Shown: positions 8,563 through 16,870, counted from the stretch's first letter. The stretch is DNA of 64,000 nt from Novosphingobium fuchskuhlense (GCF_001519075.1 NZ_KQ954244.1:947934-1011933); one strand, 5' to 3'. Numbers and translations: made by a program. The notes: a model not told the origin generated them from the letters alone.

Positions 8563-8960
8563 GCCGCGTTCTGTGGTGGACCGTACCCTTAGCGCTTGCC
8601 GGAATGGTGAGCGGGCTCAGCGCCGCGCAGGGTCAAAGCGGCCCTGCCGCCAATGGCGAGCAGAAGGCCAACGCTGGCGCCAATGCGCAGCAGGACCGTT
8701 CGTCCCGCAGCCCCGATGAAGCGCTGTTCGTCGAGAAGTGCGCCATGTGCCATCGCCGGATGGGCATGGGCACTGTCCTGCTGGCGCGCAGGATGAATCC
8801 CGCGCTCGCTCCGTTGGAAGCACGCACCGATCTGACGGTTGATTACATCAAGACCGTCGCGCGGCAGGGCATGGGCAATATGCCGCCCGTGCGGCGCGGC
8901 GAACTCTCGGACGCGCAGCTGGAACGGATCGCGGCCTATCTTGCGAAGTCCAAGCAATGA
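8559..8960 (+). CDS. Small c-type cytochrome, probable electron acceptor of the flavoenzyme
   Basis: A 133-residue secreted monohaem cytochrome c. A Sec signal peptide is visible (MSRVLWWTVPLALAGMVSGL, cleavage near SAAQG). One haem site lies at C61-A-M-C64-H65, and a Met-containing QGMGNMPPVRRGELSD segment near residue 105 probably gives the sixth ligand. It overlaps the flavoenzyme gene by four bases, the arrangement of flavocytochrome partners such as PchC (4-cresol dehydrogenase) and EhyA (eugenol hydroxylase). It should accept electrons in the periplasm and pass them to the respiratory chain. It overlaps the next gene by four bases (ATGA). Confidence 0.87.
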   Translation: MSRVLWWTVPLALAGMVSGLSAAQGQSGPAANGEQKANAGANAQQDRSSRSPDEALFVEKCAMCHRRMGMGTVLLARRMNPALAPLEARTDLTVDYIKTVARQGMGNMPPVRRGELSDAQLERIAAYLAKSKQ

Positions 8961-9361
8961 AAGGGCCGGTGATCAGCCGCCGCAAGGCCATGGCCGGCAT
9001 GGCCGGGGCCGGAGGCGCGCTTGGGGCTTCGTTCGGGCCTGTGCTGGCGCAGGACAGTCTGGCGGGCGGCCGCACGCCGACGCTGCTGCTCATTGATGCA
9101 CGCCAGACCGACCCGGCGACGCTTGCGATGGTGGAGCAGCTCTACCCTGCCCAGCGCTACGAGGTGCTCGGACAAGAGCCGGTCCGGGCCTGGCGCGACG
9201 GACTGGAAGCGGCTGTGCGAAAGGCTGGGGCGACGCACGTAATTGGCCGTTGGGACACGGTCTATGTGCTCTCGATGCTGGGGCGGGAGGCGTCCCTCCG
9301 CATGAGCATCCGGCAGCTGGGGCACAGCACGTTCTGCCTGACCCTGAGCACAAAGGCCTGA
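8957..9361 (+). CDS. Small Tat-exported protein of unknown function
   Basis: A 134-residue protein beginning with a twin-arginine signal (ISRRKAMAGMAGAGGALGAS, ending PVLAQ near residue 32). The mature ~100 residues have an alternating pattern (TLLLIDARQTDPATLAM; RYEVLGQEPVRAW; ATHVIGRWDTVYVLSMLG) suggesting a small alpha/beta fold. I recognise no cofactor motif and no named family. It is the last gene of the operon and is coupled to the cytochrome gene by ATGA. Tat export suggests folding in the cytoplasm, possibly together with the flavoenzyme, which lacks its own signal. It might help export or assembly of that enzyme, but this is inference. Confidence 0.75.
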   Translation: MKGPVISRRKAMAGMAGAGGALGASFGPVLAQDSLAGGRTPTLLLIDARQTDPATLAMVEQLYPAQRYEVLGQEPVRAWRDGLEAAVRKAGATHVIGRWDTVYVLSMLGREASLRMSIRQLGHSTFCLTLSTKA

Positions 9362-9495
9362 CACCGCACGCTCACCTTGCTTCAACTGCGGCTGGCCATG
9401 GCCAACGAAGCGACGATCCACCAAAGGCGGAACCGGCCCACTCGGTGAGAGCAGATCACGCCGTGAAAGGGGCCTCTTTTTGAGCCGCTCTGTCG

Positions 9496-10422
9496 CTAGC
9501 AATCATTGTAATCCTTGCCTTTGCACAGCTCAAAAACTTCGCGGAGAGATCTGGGCTTTTGGCCTGTAATGAATTCGACGTGATGTGTCAGAATGCCATG
9601 ATAGCCAGCCTGAAACGCGATGTCCGCGGTCACCATCTCTTCACTGCACCAGAGATGGGCGTCGGGGTGGCCGTCCATGCCTTCGGCATATTGGCGCGGC
9701 ACACCCATCGCATCAAGCAGCGCATAGCGTTGGTCGATGCTCACCGGTACATAGCGGATGGGAACACCATAAACTTCGCTAGCCATAGCGGCGATGTCAC
9801 GAAAGCTGACCAGATCTGGTCCGGTGACTTCGTAGACAGCGCCATCGTGCCGCGCAGGATCGAGCATGCAAGCCACTGCCGTTCGGGCTATGTCATTCTT
9901 TGAAATCGGCGCGAGCTTGCCGTTGCCTTCAACCTGGACCCATTCGCCGGAACGCAATACCGGCTGTGCCGCTACGGTCGGGAAAACCTCTGCGTAGCAG
10001 GCGTTGCGCATGATCGTGTAGCCGATGCCGCAGCGGCGAAGGTCATCCTCGGTGACGATATGGTCGGACGCCGAAAGGGTCGGGTTCTGTGGGTGGATAC
10101 CCGCTGTCGATGTGTAGACGATGTGTTTGATGCCAGCCCGCTTCGCCGCATTGATCGCGTTGCGATGCTCTGGCACGCGCTTGGTGACGGCAAGGCTGCT
10201 GATCAGCATCAGGACATCGGACCCTGCATAGGCGCGTTCGAGCGCTACAGGATCGTTGTAATCGGCGGCATGGACCGCAACGCCGCCTTGGCTGAGCGCA
10301 TCCAGACTGCTGGGTGTGCGCGTGCTGACAGACAGGTTTTCAGCTGGGATTTTTTCCAGCAGCTGTTCGGTGATCTTTCTGCCAAGACTGCCGGATGCGC
10401 CGCTAATGACATACTTGGTCAT
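9496..10422 (-). CDS. NmrA-like NAD(P)H-binding oxidoreductase (QOR2-type)
   Basis: A 308-residue atypical short-chain dehydrogenase of the NmrA/HSCARG type. The N-terminus carries the dinucleotide motif GASGSLGRK, followed by a typical Rossmann alternation (VLMLISSLAVTK; IKHIVYTSTAG). These proteins are annotated as NAD(P)H:quinone oxidoreductase 2 or azoreductase-like, or as redox sensors without activity. The ATG at 10422 is used; TTG at 10428 is an in-frame alternative. It starts two bases after the stop of the preceding reductase gene, so the two form a unit. Convergent with the flavoenzyme operon, it may act on a quinone or aldehyde product of that pathway. Confidence 0.82.
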   Translation of the reverse strand: MTKYVISGASGSLGRKITEQLLEKIPAENLSVSTRTPSSLDALSQGGVAVHAADYNDPVALERAYAGSDVLMLISSLAVTKRVPEHRNAINAAKRAGIKHIVYTSTAGIHPQNPTLSASDHIVTEDDLRRCGIGYTIMRNACYAEVFPTVAAQPVLRSGEWVQVEGNGKLAPISKNDIARTAVACMLDPARHDGAVYEVTGPDLVSFRDIAAMASEVYGVPIRYVPVSIDQRYALLDAMGVPRQYAEGMDGHPDAHLWCSEEMVTADIAFQAGYHGILTHHVEFITGQKPRSLREVFELCKGKDYNDC

Positions 10423-10424
10423 GC

Positions 10425-11084
10425 TCAATACCCCACTGTGAAGCGTTCGCGGTGATGCCGGGGCGTGATGACCTCGTTGATCAGTGCCAACGCAAAATCC
10501 TCGTTGGAAATCGAGCTTGTCCCATCGGCGGCGAACAACATGTCATCCTTGCCGGTCCGGTATCGTCCAGTGCGCTGACCGGGCCGCAGCCAAGCGGACG
10601 GTGCCAGGAACACCCAGTCGAGATCAGTCACCGGCTTCAGCAGATAATAGAGAGCACGTGTGCCCAGGATTGCGTTGCGGTACGGATCGAACGCCTTGTC
10701 CCAATAGCTTGAATCAAGATATTCCTTGCCTTCCGGCGTCATGAGACTGGCGGCGCCGCCAACGCAGACCAGGCGCGGGACACCGGCAAGCCGGGTGGCT
10801 GCTATGATCGCTTCGTGCCCCGCTACGCATTGATCATAAACATCGGCCATGCTGGCAGCGCGACCGGGGTGGAAGGCATGGATTGCCGCGTCGTGTCCCC
10901 GTAGGGCGTCTGCCAGCGAACCAGTGTCGAACACATCGCCTTTTTTGACTGTCAATCGTTCATGCGGCGAGACGGCACCAGGATTGCGAACGATCGCTGT
11001 CACAGCGAGCTCGGGCCTGGCCAATGCCTCTGCCAGCAGGAAGGATCCTGCAAAGCCGGTGCTGCCCAGGATCGCAATCTTCAC
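10425..11084 (-). CDS. NAD(P)-dependent epimerase/reductase-like protein (NAD(P)H-binding family)
   Basis: A 219-residue Rossmann-fold protein with the N-terminal motif KIAILGSTGFAGSFL, followed by LTVKKGDVFDTGSLADALRGHDAAIHAF and RLVCVGGAASL. It belongs to the YwnB/YhfK-like NAD(P)H-binding family, whose substrates are mostly unknown. The GTG at 11084 is chosen because GGAAAGGG precedes it by about seven bases and it places the nucleotide motif at residue 6. Upstream in-frame codons would add ~29 unlikely residues that run into a terminator hairpin. The paralogous NmrA-like gene follows immediately. It lies downstream of the TonB receptor, separated by that hairpin. Confidence 0.8.
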   Translation of the reverse strand: MKIAILGSTGFAGSFLLAEALARPELAVTAIVRNPGAVSPHERLTVKKGDVFDTGSLADALRGHDAAIHAFHPGRAASMADVYDQCVAGHEAIIAATRLAGVPRLVCVGGAASLMTPEGKEYLDSSYWDKAFDPYRNAILGTRALYYLLKPVTDLDWVFLAPSAWLRPGQRTGRYRTGKDDMLFAADGTSSISNEDFALALINEVITPRHHRERFTVGY

Positions 11085-11150
11085 GATTTTCCCTTTCCGG
11101 CGATCATCCAATGAACCCATAAACCTCGCCGCCATGCTGGGCAGGCAGGA

Positions 11151-11176
11151 AAAGGGCGGGTGCCGCAGCACCCGCC
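11151..11176 (-). terminator. Rho-independent terminator after the TonB receptor gene
   Basis: A perfect nine-base stem GGCGGGTGC / GCACCCGCC with a four-base loop (11155-11176). On the minus strand it is followed by a short T run (11151-11154). It stands directly after the receptor stop codon and should separate, at least partly, the receptor transcript from the two oxidoreductase genes. Confidence 0.75.
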
Positions 11177-11185
11177 TGGGTCACA

Positions 11186-13687
11186 TCAGAACTTCTTCTT
11201 GACCGTCACCGCCCATTCGCGGGGACGACCGGGCATGCCCGAGATTGATCCCGCTCCCGCACCGGTGAGGTCGAACTTCGAAAGGAAATAGTACTTGTCG
11301 AAGAGGTTGGTCACCTCGAACGAAACGTCCAGATCCCGGCCGGCGTTGCGCCAGGTCAGCCGTGCGTTTGCAATGGTGAACGCTTCAGCCGTGGCGAACA
11401 GGTCCGAAGGCGAACCCTTCGGTGCGATCGTTGCGGTGCCGGCAATCGCTCCCTGATAGGCTGCGTCGAGGCGCGGCGTGATCGAACCGGCGCTGCCGAG
11501 ATCAGCCTCATACTGGATACCCGCGCTCCACTGCGCCTTGGAGACGCCGCGCGGAGGCGAGACCAGTTGGCTGACAAGCGCCGGATCGCTGGAGCAGCCG
11601 CTGGTTGCCCCTGCGGGGTTGACCACGGCTGGAACAACGCACTTCCACTTCCAGTCCAGCACCGAGGCCGAAGCGTCGATCTGCAGGCCCTTGACCGGCT
11701 GGATGAACAGTTCGGCTTCCAAGCCCTTCACATCTGCGTCACCAGCGTTCTGCGGGACGGCGCAAGGGCCGGGACCACCGAACTGCGGGCAGGACAGCAG
11801 CGTTAGCTGCGCGCCCTTGAACTTGTTGTAGTAAGCCGAGACGTTGAACCTGACGCGGCGGTCAAACAAGTCGGTCTTCAGGCCGAGTTCGAAGGCCGTA
11901 AGCTTTTCCGGACCGAACGGCACGGCCTGTGCTGCGTTGAAGGGACGCGGCGCGATGCCGCCGCCCTTGAAGCCCGTCGAAACCGTCGCATACGCGAGCA
12001 CTGCGGGAGAGAACCGGTAGTCGGCACTGACACGGTAGTCGAAACGGTTGCCATTGAACCGGCCTGTGCTGCCCGTCAGAGCCGTGCCGTTTGGACCACT
12101 GTAGCCTGCCCCGTTTGCAGCGCCGACCGGATCGAGAAAGCCGTTGATCGTCTTGCCGTCGAGATTGAAGCGGTTGAAGGTGTAGGCCTTCGACTCATTG
12201 GTGTAGCGACCACCTAGGGTGATCGTGAGTGCCGGGGCCGGGTGGATAATCGCAGTGGCGAATACGGCCTTGGACTTCGAGCGCACCGGATCGTTACCAA
12301 TGAACTGCAGCGGGAACAGGGGCAGCGGGCCGGTCGGGAGCGCAATCGCCACGTACCGGATGTCCTGAAGTGTGTAGTAGGTGGTCTTCTCGTCAGAGAT
12401 GAAACCGCCGACAGTCAGGTCTGCCAAATCGCCAAGTTTCGCATTGAGGCGAAGTTCCTGGCTGACGAACCAGCTATCGAGCTGGCTGATGCCAAAGCCG
12501 ACATTGGCGGGCGAAAGGTCGCCATCAGGGCTGAAACCGGTATCGAACTTGCGATAGGCCGTGATCGACTGAAGCTTAAGATCGTCGTTCAGCTTGAAGT
12601 CCGCATTGGCGGCGAGGCCCCAGCCTTTGTATTCCATGCGGCCGGAGCCTTGGGTTGCCGCCATCGGCAGGCCGTTCAGCGGCGGGATCGCACCGGCAAC
12701 GAAGGATGCAGCCGTGTTTCCATTGGTGCCATAATTGCAGAAGCGACCGCAGATGAAGCGCGAGTCAAAAGGCAAGCCATTCGACGTCGCGACGTTCGGA
12801 TTGGTGTTGTTGGCATAGAGCAGCACTTCGGCGGAGTTGCGGCGGCTGTCGCGGATGTAATCGCCGCTGACAGTGAGATCGACGGCATCCGATGGGTTAT
12901 AGCGCACGATACCGCGCAGGGCCTTGTAGCCGACGTCACCGTCCTTGCCGACGACACAATTGGTGCCGCCCGCACGCGTCGGCACGCCGCTGGCCGGGAA
13001 CGCACAGCCATAGTCGATGTTCTTCACATAGCCTTCCTGGTCCGCAAACGTGCCCGAAACGCGTGCGAAGAGATCCTTGGCGATAGTGAAGTCCACGCTG
13101 CCGCGCAGGTTGATCCGGTTACGAATGCCGTATGTGGCCGAGAGATAGCCGCCAGCTTCACCAGTCGGCTTGCGCGAGATGAACTTGATCGCCCCGCCTT
13201 CGGAATTGCGGCCGGTCAGCGTGCCTTGGGGGCCGCGCAGAATTTCGATGCGCTCCACGTCGAGCAGATCGAAGTTGGCACCGACGAGGCGCGGGTAGTA
13301 GACATCATCGATATAGAGACCGACGCCGGGTTCCAGCGCCGGGTTGAAATCGATCTGGCCAAGCCCGCGGATTGAAGCCGTGATCGAGGGACCAAAGGCG
13401 GCAGTCGTCGGGCGCAGCACCACGCTGGGCGCCTGGTTGGCGACTTCAGTCAGGCTCGTCTGGCTGCGCGATTCCAGCAGCTTGCTGTCGACCGCGGTGA
13501 TCGCCAGCGGCGTATCCTGGAGCCGCTGCTCGCGGAACTGCGCAGTGACCACGATCTCGTCTGTGGTGGCAGGCTGCGCCGCTTCCTGCGCCTGCGCCGC
13601 CACGCCGGTGCAGATGGCCAGCACCGAAGCGCTGAGCCCCAGACGGAGTGCTGACTGGCGGATTCTGATGGTGTTGCGCTCTCTCAT
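11186..13687 (-). CDS. TonB-dependent receptor, probable importer of the cluster's substrate
   Basis: An 833-residue outer-membrane receptor. The signal peptide is followed by a TonB-box-like segment (TTDEIVVTAQFREQRLQDTPLAI). The plug has SITASIRGLGQIDF, a GVGLYIDDVYYPR loop, RIEILRGPQGTLTGRNSEGG and AIKFISRKP. A 22-strand barrel ends in the classic C-terminal Phe (VTVKKKF). It belongs to the large sphingomonad receptor group often linked to uptake of aromatic or plant-derived compounds. It lies between an SMP-30 lactonase and two reductases, opposite the phenol-oxidising operon, so uptake of the same compound is a reasonable inference. It ends at a strong terminator. Confidence 0.92.
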   Translation of the reverse strand: MRERNTIRIRQSALRLGLSASVLAICTGVAAQAQEAAQPATTDEIVVTAQFREQRLQDTPLAITAVDSKLLESRSQTSLTEVANQAPSVVLRPTTAAFGPSITASIRGLGQIDFNPALEPGVGLYIDDVYYPRLVGANFDLLDVERIEILRGPQGTLTGRNSEGGAIKFISRKPTGEAGGYLSATYGIRNRINLRGSVDFTIAKDLFARVSGTFADQEGYVKNIDYGCAFPASGVPTRAGGTNCVVGKDGDVGYKALRGIVRYNPSDAVDLTVSGDYIRDSRRNSAEVLLYANNTNPNVATSNGLPFDSRFICGRFCNYGTNGNTAASFVAGAIPPLNGLPMAATQGSGRMEYKGWGLAANADFKLNDDLKLQSITAYRKFDTGFSPDGDLSPANVGFGISQLDSWFVSQELRLNAKLGDLADLTVGGFISDEKTTYYTLQDIRYVAIALPTGPLPLFPLQFIGNDPVRSKSKAVFATAIIHPAPALTITLGGRYTNESKAYTFNRFNLDGKTINGFLDPVGAANGAGYSGPNGTALTGSTGRFNGNRFDYRVSADYRFSPAVLAYATVSTGFKGGGIAPRPFNAAQAVPFGPEKLTAFELGLKTDLFDRRVRFNVSAYYNKFKGAQLTLLSCPQFGGPGPCAVPQNAGDADVKGLEAELFIQPVKGLQIDASASVLDWKWKCVVPAVVNPAGATSGCSSDPALVSQLVSPPRGVSKAQWSAGIQYEADLGSAGSITPRLDAAYQGAIAGTATIAPKGSPSDLFATAEAFTIANARLTWRNAGRDLDVSFEVTNLFDKYYFLSKFDLTGAGAGSISGMPGRPREWAVTVKKKF

Positions 13688-13753
13688 ATTCCCTCTCCTG
13701 CATTGCCGGATCGAAATGCGTCCGGCTGATCTGTGTGGTCTAGAAATCTGCCG

Positions 13754-14623
13754 CTAGCCGGCGAAGCGCGGCTCGGGCAGGCCAGTGAAACCCAGCCCGT
13801 CAATTACGAAGGTTGCCCCGTCGAGCGGGTCGTTGGCGCGCCCCATGAAGGATGGATCGAGGCTGGGAACGAACAACCGGTCCAGCCCCGCGCCGCCGAA
13901 CATGACGCTACCCGGCAGACGAACCGGCATGTCGATGATCCGGTCAATCGAACCATCGGCCAGGAACCGGACCAGCTTTCCGCCCTCGCAGATCGCGCTC
14001 CATACTCCGCCGAGCGTATCGACCGTCGCGCCGTCGGGTATCCCGCCAAGCTCGGCCGTGCCGGCAAAAGGGCGGCGGTTCGAAACGGCTGCCGTCTCGA
14101 TGTCGTAGTCGTAGGCGTAGATCTCGTTCCGGATCGAATCCGCGTGATAGAACGTCGCATTGTCCGGGGACCAGCAAGGGCCGTTCGACAGAGTTATGCC
14201 CTCGTCGATCACGCGCAGCTGCGAAGCACCGGGCTCCAGAACATAGAGCTTGCCCCGCGCATCCTTCATGCTCCGGTCGCTCGATCCGACGATGAAACGG
14301 CCCCGCCGATCGACCTTTCCGTCCGCCAGTTGCACCTGATCGTCGAGGTCCGGGCTTGAGGCAATCAGGGTGCATGCACCGCTATCAAAGTCGAGAGCAT
14401 AGACACCATTGGCCAGCGCGACGATCGCTCCGCCGCTCTCGCGCAGCGCCATCGATCCAATGATGCCGGGAACCTCCCATGTTCTCGTAAGACCTGTGAC
14501 GGGATCAAGTTTGTGGACTTTCCGCCCCAGTATATCGATCCAGAAAAGCAGCCCTGAGCCAACGTCCCACACCGGCCCTTCGCCCACAAGGCAGCGCGGC
14601 ACCTCCAGCTTCGCTATCTGCAT
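13754..14623 (-). CDS. SMP-30/gluconolactonase family hydrolase
   Basis: A 289-residue six-bladed beta-propeller lactonase of the SMP-30/regucalcin/LRE family. The metal site is recognisable: Glu in LVGEGPVWD near residue 15, Asn in LSNGPCWSPD near 150, and Asp in GGIPDGATVDTLGG near 200. Members hydrolyse sugar or other lactones with a divalent metal. There is no clear signal peptide, so it should be cytoplasmic. It is the first gene of the minus-strand group and is followed 66 bases later by the TonB receptor. Its promoter contains a TTAA-N5-TTAAGG site similar to that beside the TetR gene. The substrate is unknown; a lactone formed in the aromatic pathway is possible. Confidence 0.87.
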   Translation of the reverse strand: MQIAKLEVPRCLVGEGPVWDVGSGLLFWIDILGRKVHKLDPVTGLTRTWEVPGIIGSMALRESGGAIVALANGVYALDFDSGACTLIASSPDLDDQVQLADGKVDRRGRFIVGSSDRSMKDARGKLYVLEPGASQLRVIDEGITLSNGPCWSPDNATFYHADSIRNEIYAYDYDIETAAVSNRRPFAGTAELGGIPDGATVDTLGGVWSAICEGGKLVRFLADGSIDRIIDMPVRLPGSVMFGGAGLDRLFVPSLDPSFMGRANDPLDGATFVIDGLGFTGLPEPRFAG

Positions 14624-14665
14624 TGCAATCTCCCATCCCCGGCCTGTGACCGGTGGTTATGAGGC

Positions 14666-14694
14666 ATAATCATTTAACACCATTAAGGAGTCAA
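14666..14694 (-). promoter_or_regulatory. Promoter with embedded TetR-type operator, SMP-30/TonB receptor genes
   Basis: On the minus strand: TTGACT (14694-14689), a 17-base spacer, then GATTAT (14671-14666). The spacer holds CCTTAA-TGGTG-TTAA (14688-14674). Its TTAA-N5-TTAAGG layout matches the perfect repeat at 5235-5251. An operator inside the spacer would repress by blocking polymerase. Shared control with the TetR-linked operon is inferred. Confidence 0.55.
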
Positions 14695-15355
14695 GCGCCT
14701 TGCTCGCTTTTCTGCTCATCAGTGCGTGTGAAGGGGTGGAAGACCAACTCGAACCCGGTGGGCGCGCATGCCCTGCCGACTGCTGATATCTGCTAGCCCC
14801 AGATCATGCAGAAGAAGTGGCTATTTGCTTCCGTGGAGCGGAACATTGGCGAAGAGCGTTGAGCACAGGAGCTTCCCCTCAGGCGCCTGATAGGCTACGT
14901 ATCCTGCGGGATTGAGGCCCATTTCTCCGAAAGCATTGGGCGGAATCTCTTGAACACATCGCGCACAAATTGGGAACAAATTCAAGCACACCGTACGCGA
15001 CTTGTCGCAGGCTGCAAGTATACGAAACATAGCAACAAAGTGTCAGTTTCGGGCGCTTTGTCGCTTTCCCGTCACTCTGACTTACAGCGTCCCGATGCAA
15101 GTCAGTCTACCGTTATGGTATAGCAATGCCGCGAAAATTCTGACCTTGCATGTTCTTGACATGTTCCAAAGTCTGCGGTAATTTAAATGGGTCTTTCGCA
15201 GGGTGACCAGGCTCCTTCTTTTGAAGGAATCTGATAATGTTTCGATCGAGGATCTGCCAAGTTTGCAGCTTTGGCCAACTTTGCTCACTTGAGTACCATG
15301 TGGTACCCGCGAGCAGTCTCGAAGCCGTGGCCGCACTGAGTGCGGAGGCGGGCCG
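14695..15355. other. Intergenic region with repeat C and a palindrome, no convincing gene
   Basis: About 660 bases between the catabolic cluster and the AlpA-like gene. It contains repeat C copy 2 (14984-15064) and the inverted repeat GTACCA-TG-TGGTAC at 15293-15306, about 50 bases before the AlpA-like start and a possible operator. Short frames here lack ribosome sites and resemble nothing known. The composition is more AT-rich than its surroundings, consistent with mobile-element DNA. Confidence 0.5.
14984..15064 (+). repeat. Repeat C, copy 2 (near the tRNA-Cys integrase)
   Basis: A 25-base sequence at 14984-15008 (AAGCACACCGTACGCG and on to TTGTCGC) is identical to the minus-strand copy at 36184-36160. 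It contains the inverted repeat GCGAC-TT-GTCGC. Similarity continues: TGTCAG follows at 15041-15046 and a second TTGTCGC at 15058-15064, 56 bases after the first; the other copy has 55. This makes an element of about 80-110 bases rather than a chance match. Confidence 0.65.
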
Positions 15356-15625
15356 ATGATCCGTCGCACGACAAACATCAGCACTCCCTACGGCGAACAG
15401 CTGGCCTTGCCCTTTGGTCGGCAGAAGCGCTCCGAGGCGGCCCCACTAGAACCGTTCACGGTCCGCATATCCGAGGCCATGCGCCTCACCGGGCTCCGGC
15501 GGTCCAAGGTCTACGAACTCATCGCCTCGGGTGATATCGAGGTGGTCAAAGTTGGCCGGTGCAGCCTTGTGGTGGTCGCCAGCCTGCGCGCGCTGATCGA
15601 GCGCGGGCGACAGGCTCCATCATGA
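15356..15625 (+). CDS. AlpA/excisionase-like DNA-binding protein
   Basis: An 89-residue protein whose C-terminal half is a MerR-like excisionase helix-turn-helix (RISEAMRLTGLRRSKVYELIASGDI, then VVKVGRCSLVVVASLRALIERG). This is the fold of AlpA and phage Xis proteins. GGAGG lies about eight bases before the ATG. It converges on the integrase gene, overlapping it by six bases. Such proteins set the direction of integrase-mediated recombination or activate the integrase gene. The first 35 residues are low in recognisable features. Confidence 0.8.
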   Translation: MIRRTTNISTPYGEQLALPFGRQKRSEAAPLEPFTVRISEAMRLTGLRRSKVYELIASGDIEVVKVGRCSLVVVASLRALIERGRQAPS

Positions 15626-16870
15626 CGCGCTGTGCCCGAACTTGGGCCTGAGAATGGTGGCGCCCGCGCGCAACTGGTCCAGATAGTCCGACCAGTGCTG
15701 CATCATGCGGACGCGTTCATCCCAGTACTGGCCGCGCGCATAGGCACGGCGGATGGAATTCCCATCCGCGTGCGCCAATTGCCGTTCGATTGCGTCAGGG
15801 TTCCAGGTCCCCATTTCATTGAGCATGGTGGCGGCCATCGCGCGGAAGCCATGGCCTGTCATCTGGTCCTTGCTGAATCCGAGGCGCCGAAGCGCGGCGT
15901 TGATCGTGTTATCCGACATCGGGCGATCGACCGACCGCAGCGATGGAAACAGAAAATCGCTGTAGCTCGCATCGTGCTCGATCTCCTCGATGATCGAGAG
16001 GGCCTGCCGTGATAGGGGAACAGCGTGGGGCCGGCGCATCTTCATCTTGTGGTCCGGTATCGTCCAGACACGCTTGTCGAAATCAAACTCGCTCCATTCT
16101 GCCCATCGCAGTTCACCAGGCCGGACGAACAGGTGCGGCAGAAGCCGTAGCGCGATCTGAGTCAAATGGTGGCCATCGTAATCCTCGATCGCACGAAGGA
16201 GTCCGCTGGCTTCCGTGGGCGTCGTGATCGCCGCACGATGGTTGGTGCGCGGAGTGACGAGCGCACCGCGCAAGTCCGCACAGATGTTCCGATTGGCGCG
16301 GGCTGTCGCGATGGCATAGCGAAAAACCTGGCTGCAGGTGCTGCGAATGCGGTTCGCCGTATCATAGCGCTTGGTGCTTTCGACCTTCTTCAGGACGAGC
16401 AAAAGCTCGTGGGCCGTTATCTCCGAGATGGGCCGCTTGCCTAGCGCTGGATAAGTTTGCTCGAGCAGCCACCTGGCCTTTTTGAGTGTGATCGCGGCCA
16501 AGCCTTCCTTCTCGATCTTTTCAAGCCACTCTTCCGCGACGGCTTGGAAGCTGTTGCTGGCGGCAATCGACTTGGCGATCTTTTCCAGTTTGGCTTGCTC
16601 CAGCGGATCAAGGCCTTTGGCTAACGATCTACGCGCATCAAGCAGCATCTCCCGCGCTTCGCCGAGCAGCATTTCGGGCCAACGACCGAACGAGAGCGTG
16701 CGCTGCTGTCCGCCAAAACGGTAGTTCATTCGCCAGTATCGGATGCCGGTGGGCATCACGAGCAGGTACAGGCCATCGCGGTCGGAGAGCTTGTACGGCT
16801 TCGACCTCGGCTTGGCATGCTTCACCGCATTGGCGGTGAGCCCAGATTTGCGTGTTGCAGCTTCCGACAT
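15620..16870 (-). CDS. P4-type tyrosine integrase next to tRNA-Cys
   Basis: A 416-residue integrase with the N-terminal DUF4102 arm-binding domain (YKLSDRDGLYLLVMPTGIRYW; TLSFGRWPEMLLGEAREMLLDAR) and a C-terminal catalytic domain. Catalytic residues are Arg in HLFVRPGELRWAEW, His-x-x-Arg in GHGFRAMAATML, His in RQLAHADG and Tyr in RRAYARGQYW. The ATG at 16870 is preceded by GGAGGT at six bases; an upstream in-frame start at 16960 is unlikely. The gene begins about 165 bases from the 3' end of tRNA-Cys, the usual position for an island that integrated in that tRNA. The gene appears intact. No second copy of the tRNA 3' end was found to its left, so the far boundary is unknown. Confidence 0.92.
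   Translation of the reverse strand: MSEAATRKSGLTANAVKHAKPRSKPYKLSDRDGLYLLVMPTGIRYWRMNYRFGGQQRTLSFGRWPEMLLGEAREMLLDARRSLAKGLDPLEQAKLEKIAKSIAASNSFQAVAEEWLEKIEKEGLAAITLKKARWLLEQTYPALGKRPISEITAHELLLVLKKVESTKRYDTANRIRSTCSQVFRYAIATARANRNICADLRGALVTPRTNHRAAITTPTEASGLLRAIEDYDGHHLTQIALRLLPHLFVRPGELRWAEWSEFDFDKRVWTIPDHKMKMRRPHAVPLSRQALSIIEEIEHDASYSDFLFPSLRSVDRPMSDNTINAALRRLGFSKDQMTGHGFRAMAATMLNEMGTWNPDAIERQLAHADGNSIRRAYARGQYWDERVRMMQHWSDYLDQLRAGATILRPKFGHSAS

Noticed and set aside
12242..13375. A 377-codon plus-strand frame inside the TonB receptor gene
   Set aside because: It is the antisense frame of a receptor with all family motifs; no ribosome site or domain.
14821..15100. Small minus-strand open frames over repeat C copy 2
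   Set aside because: They lack ribosome sites and recognisable protein features, and they cross a DNA element repeated elsewhere in another context.
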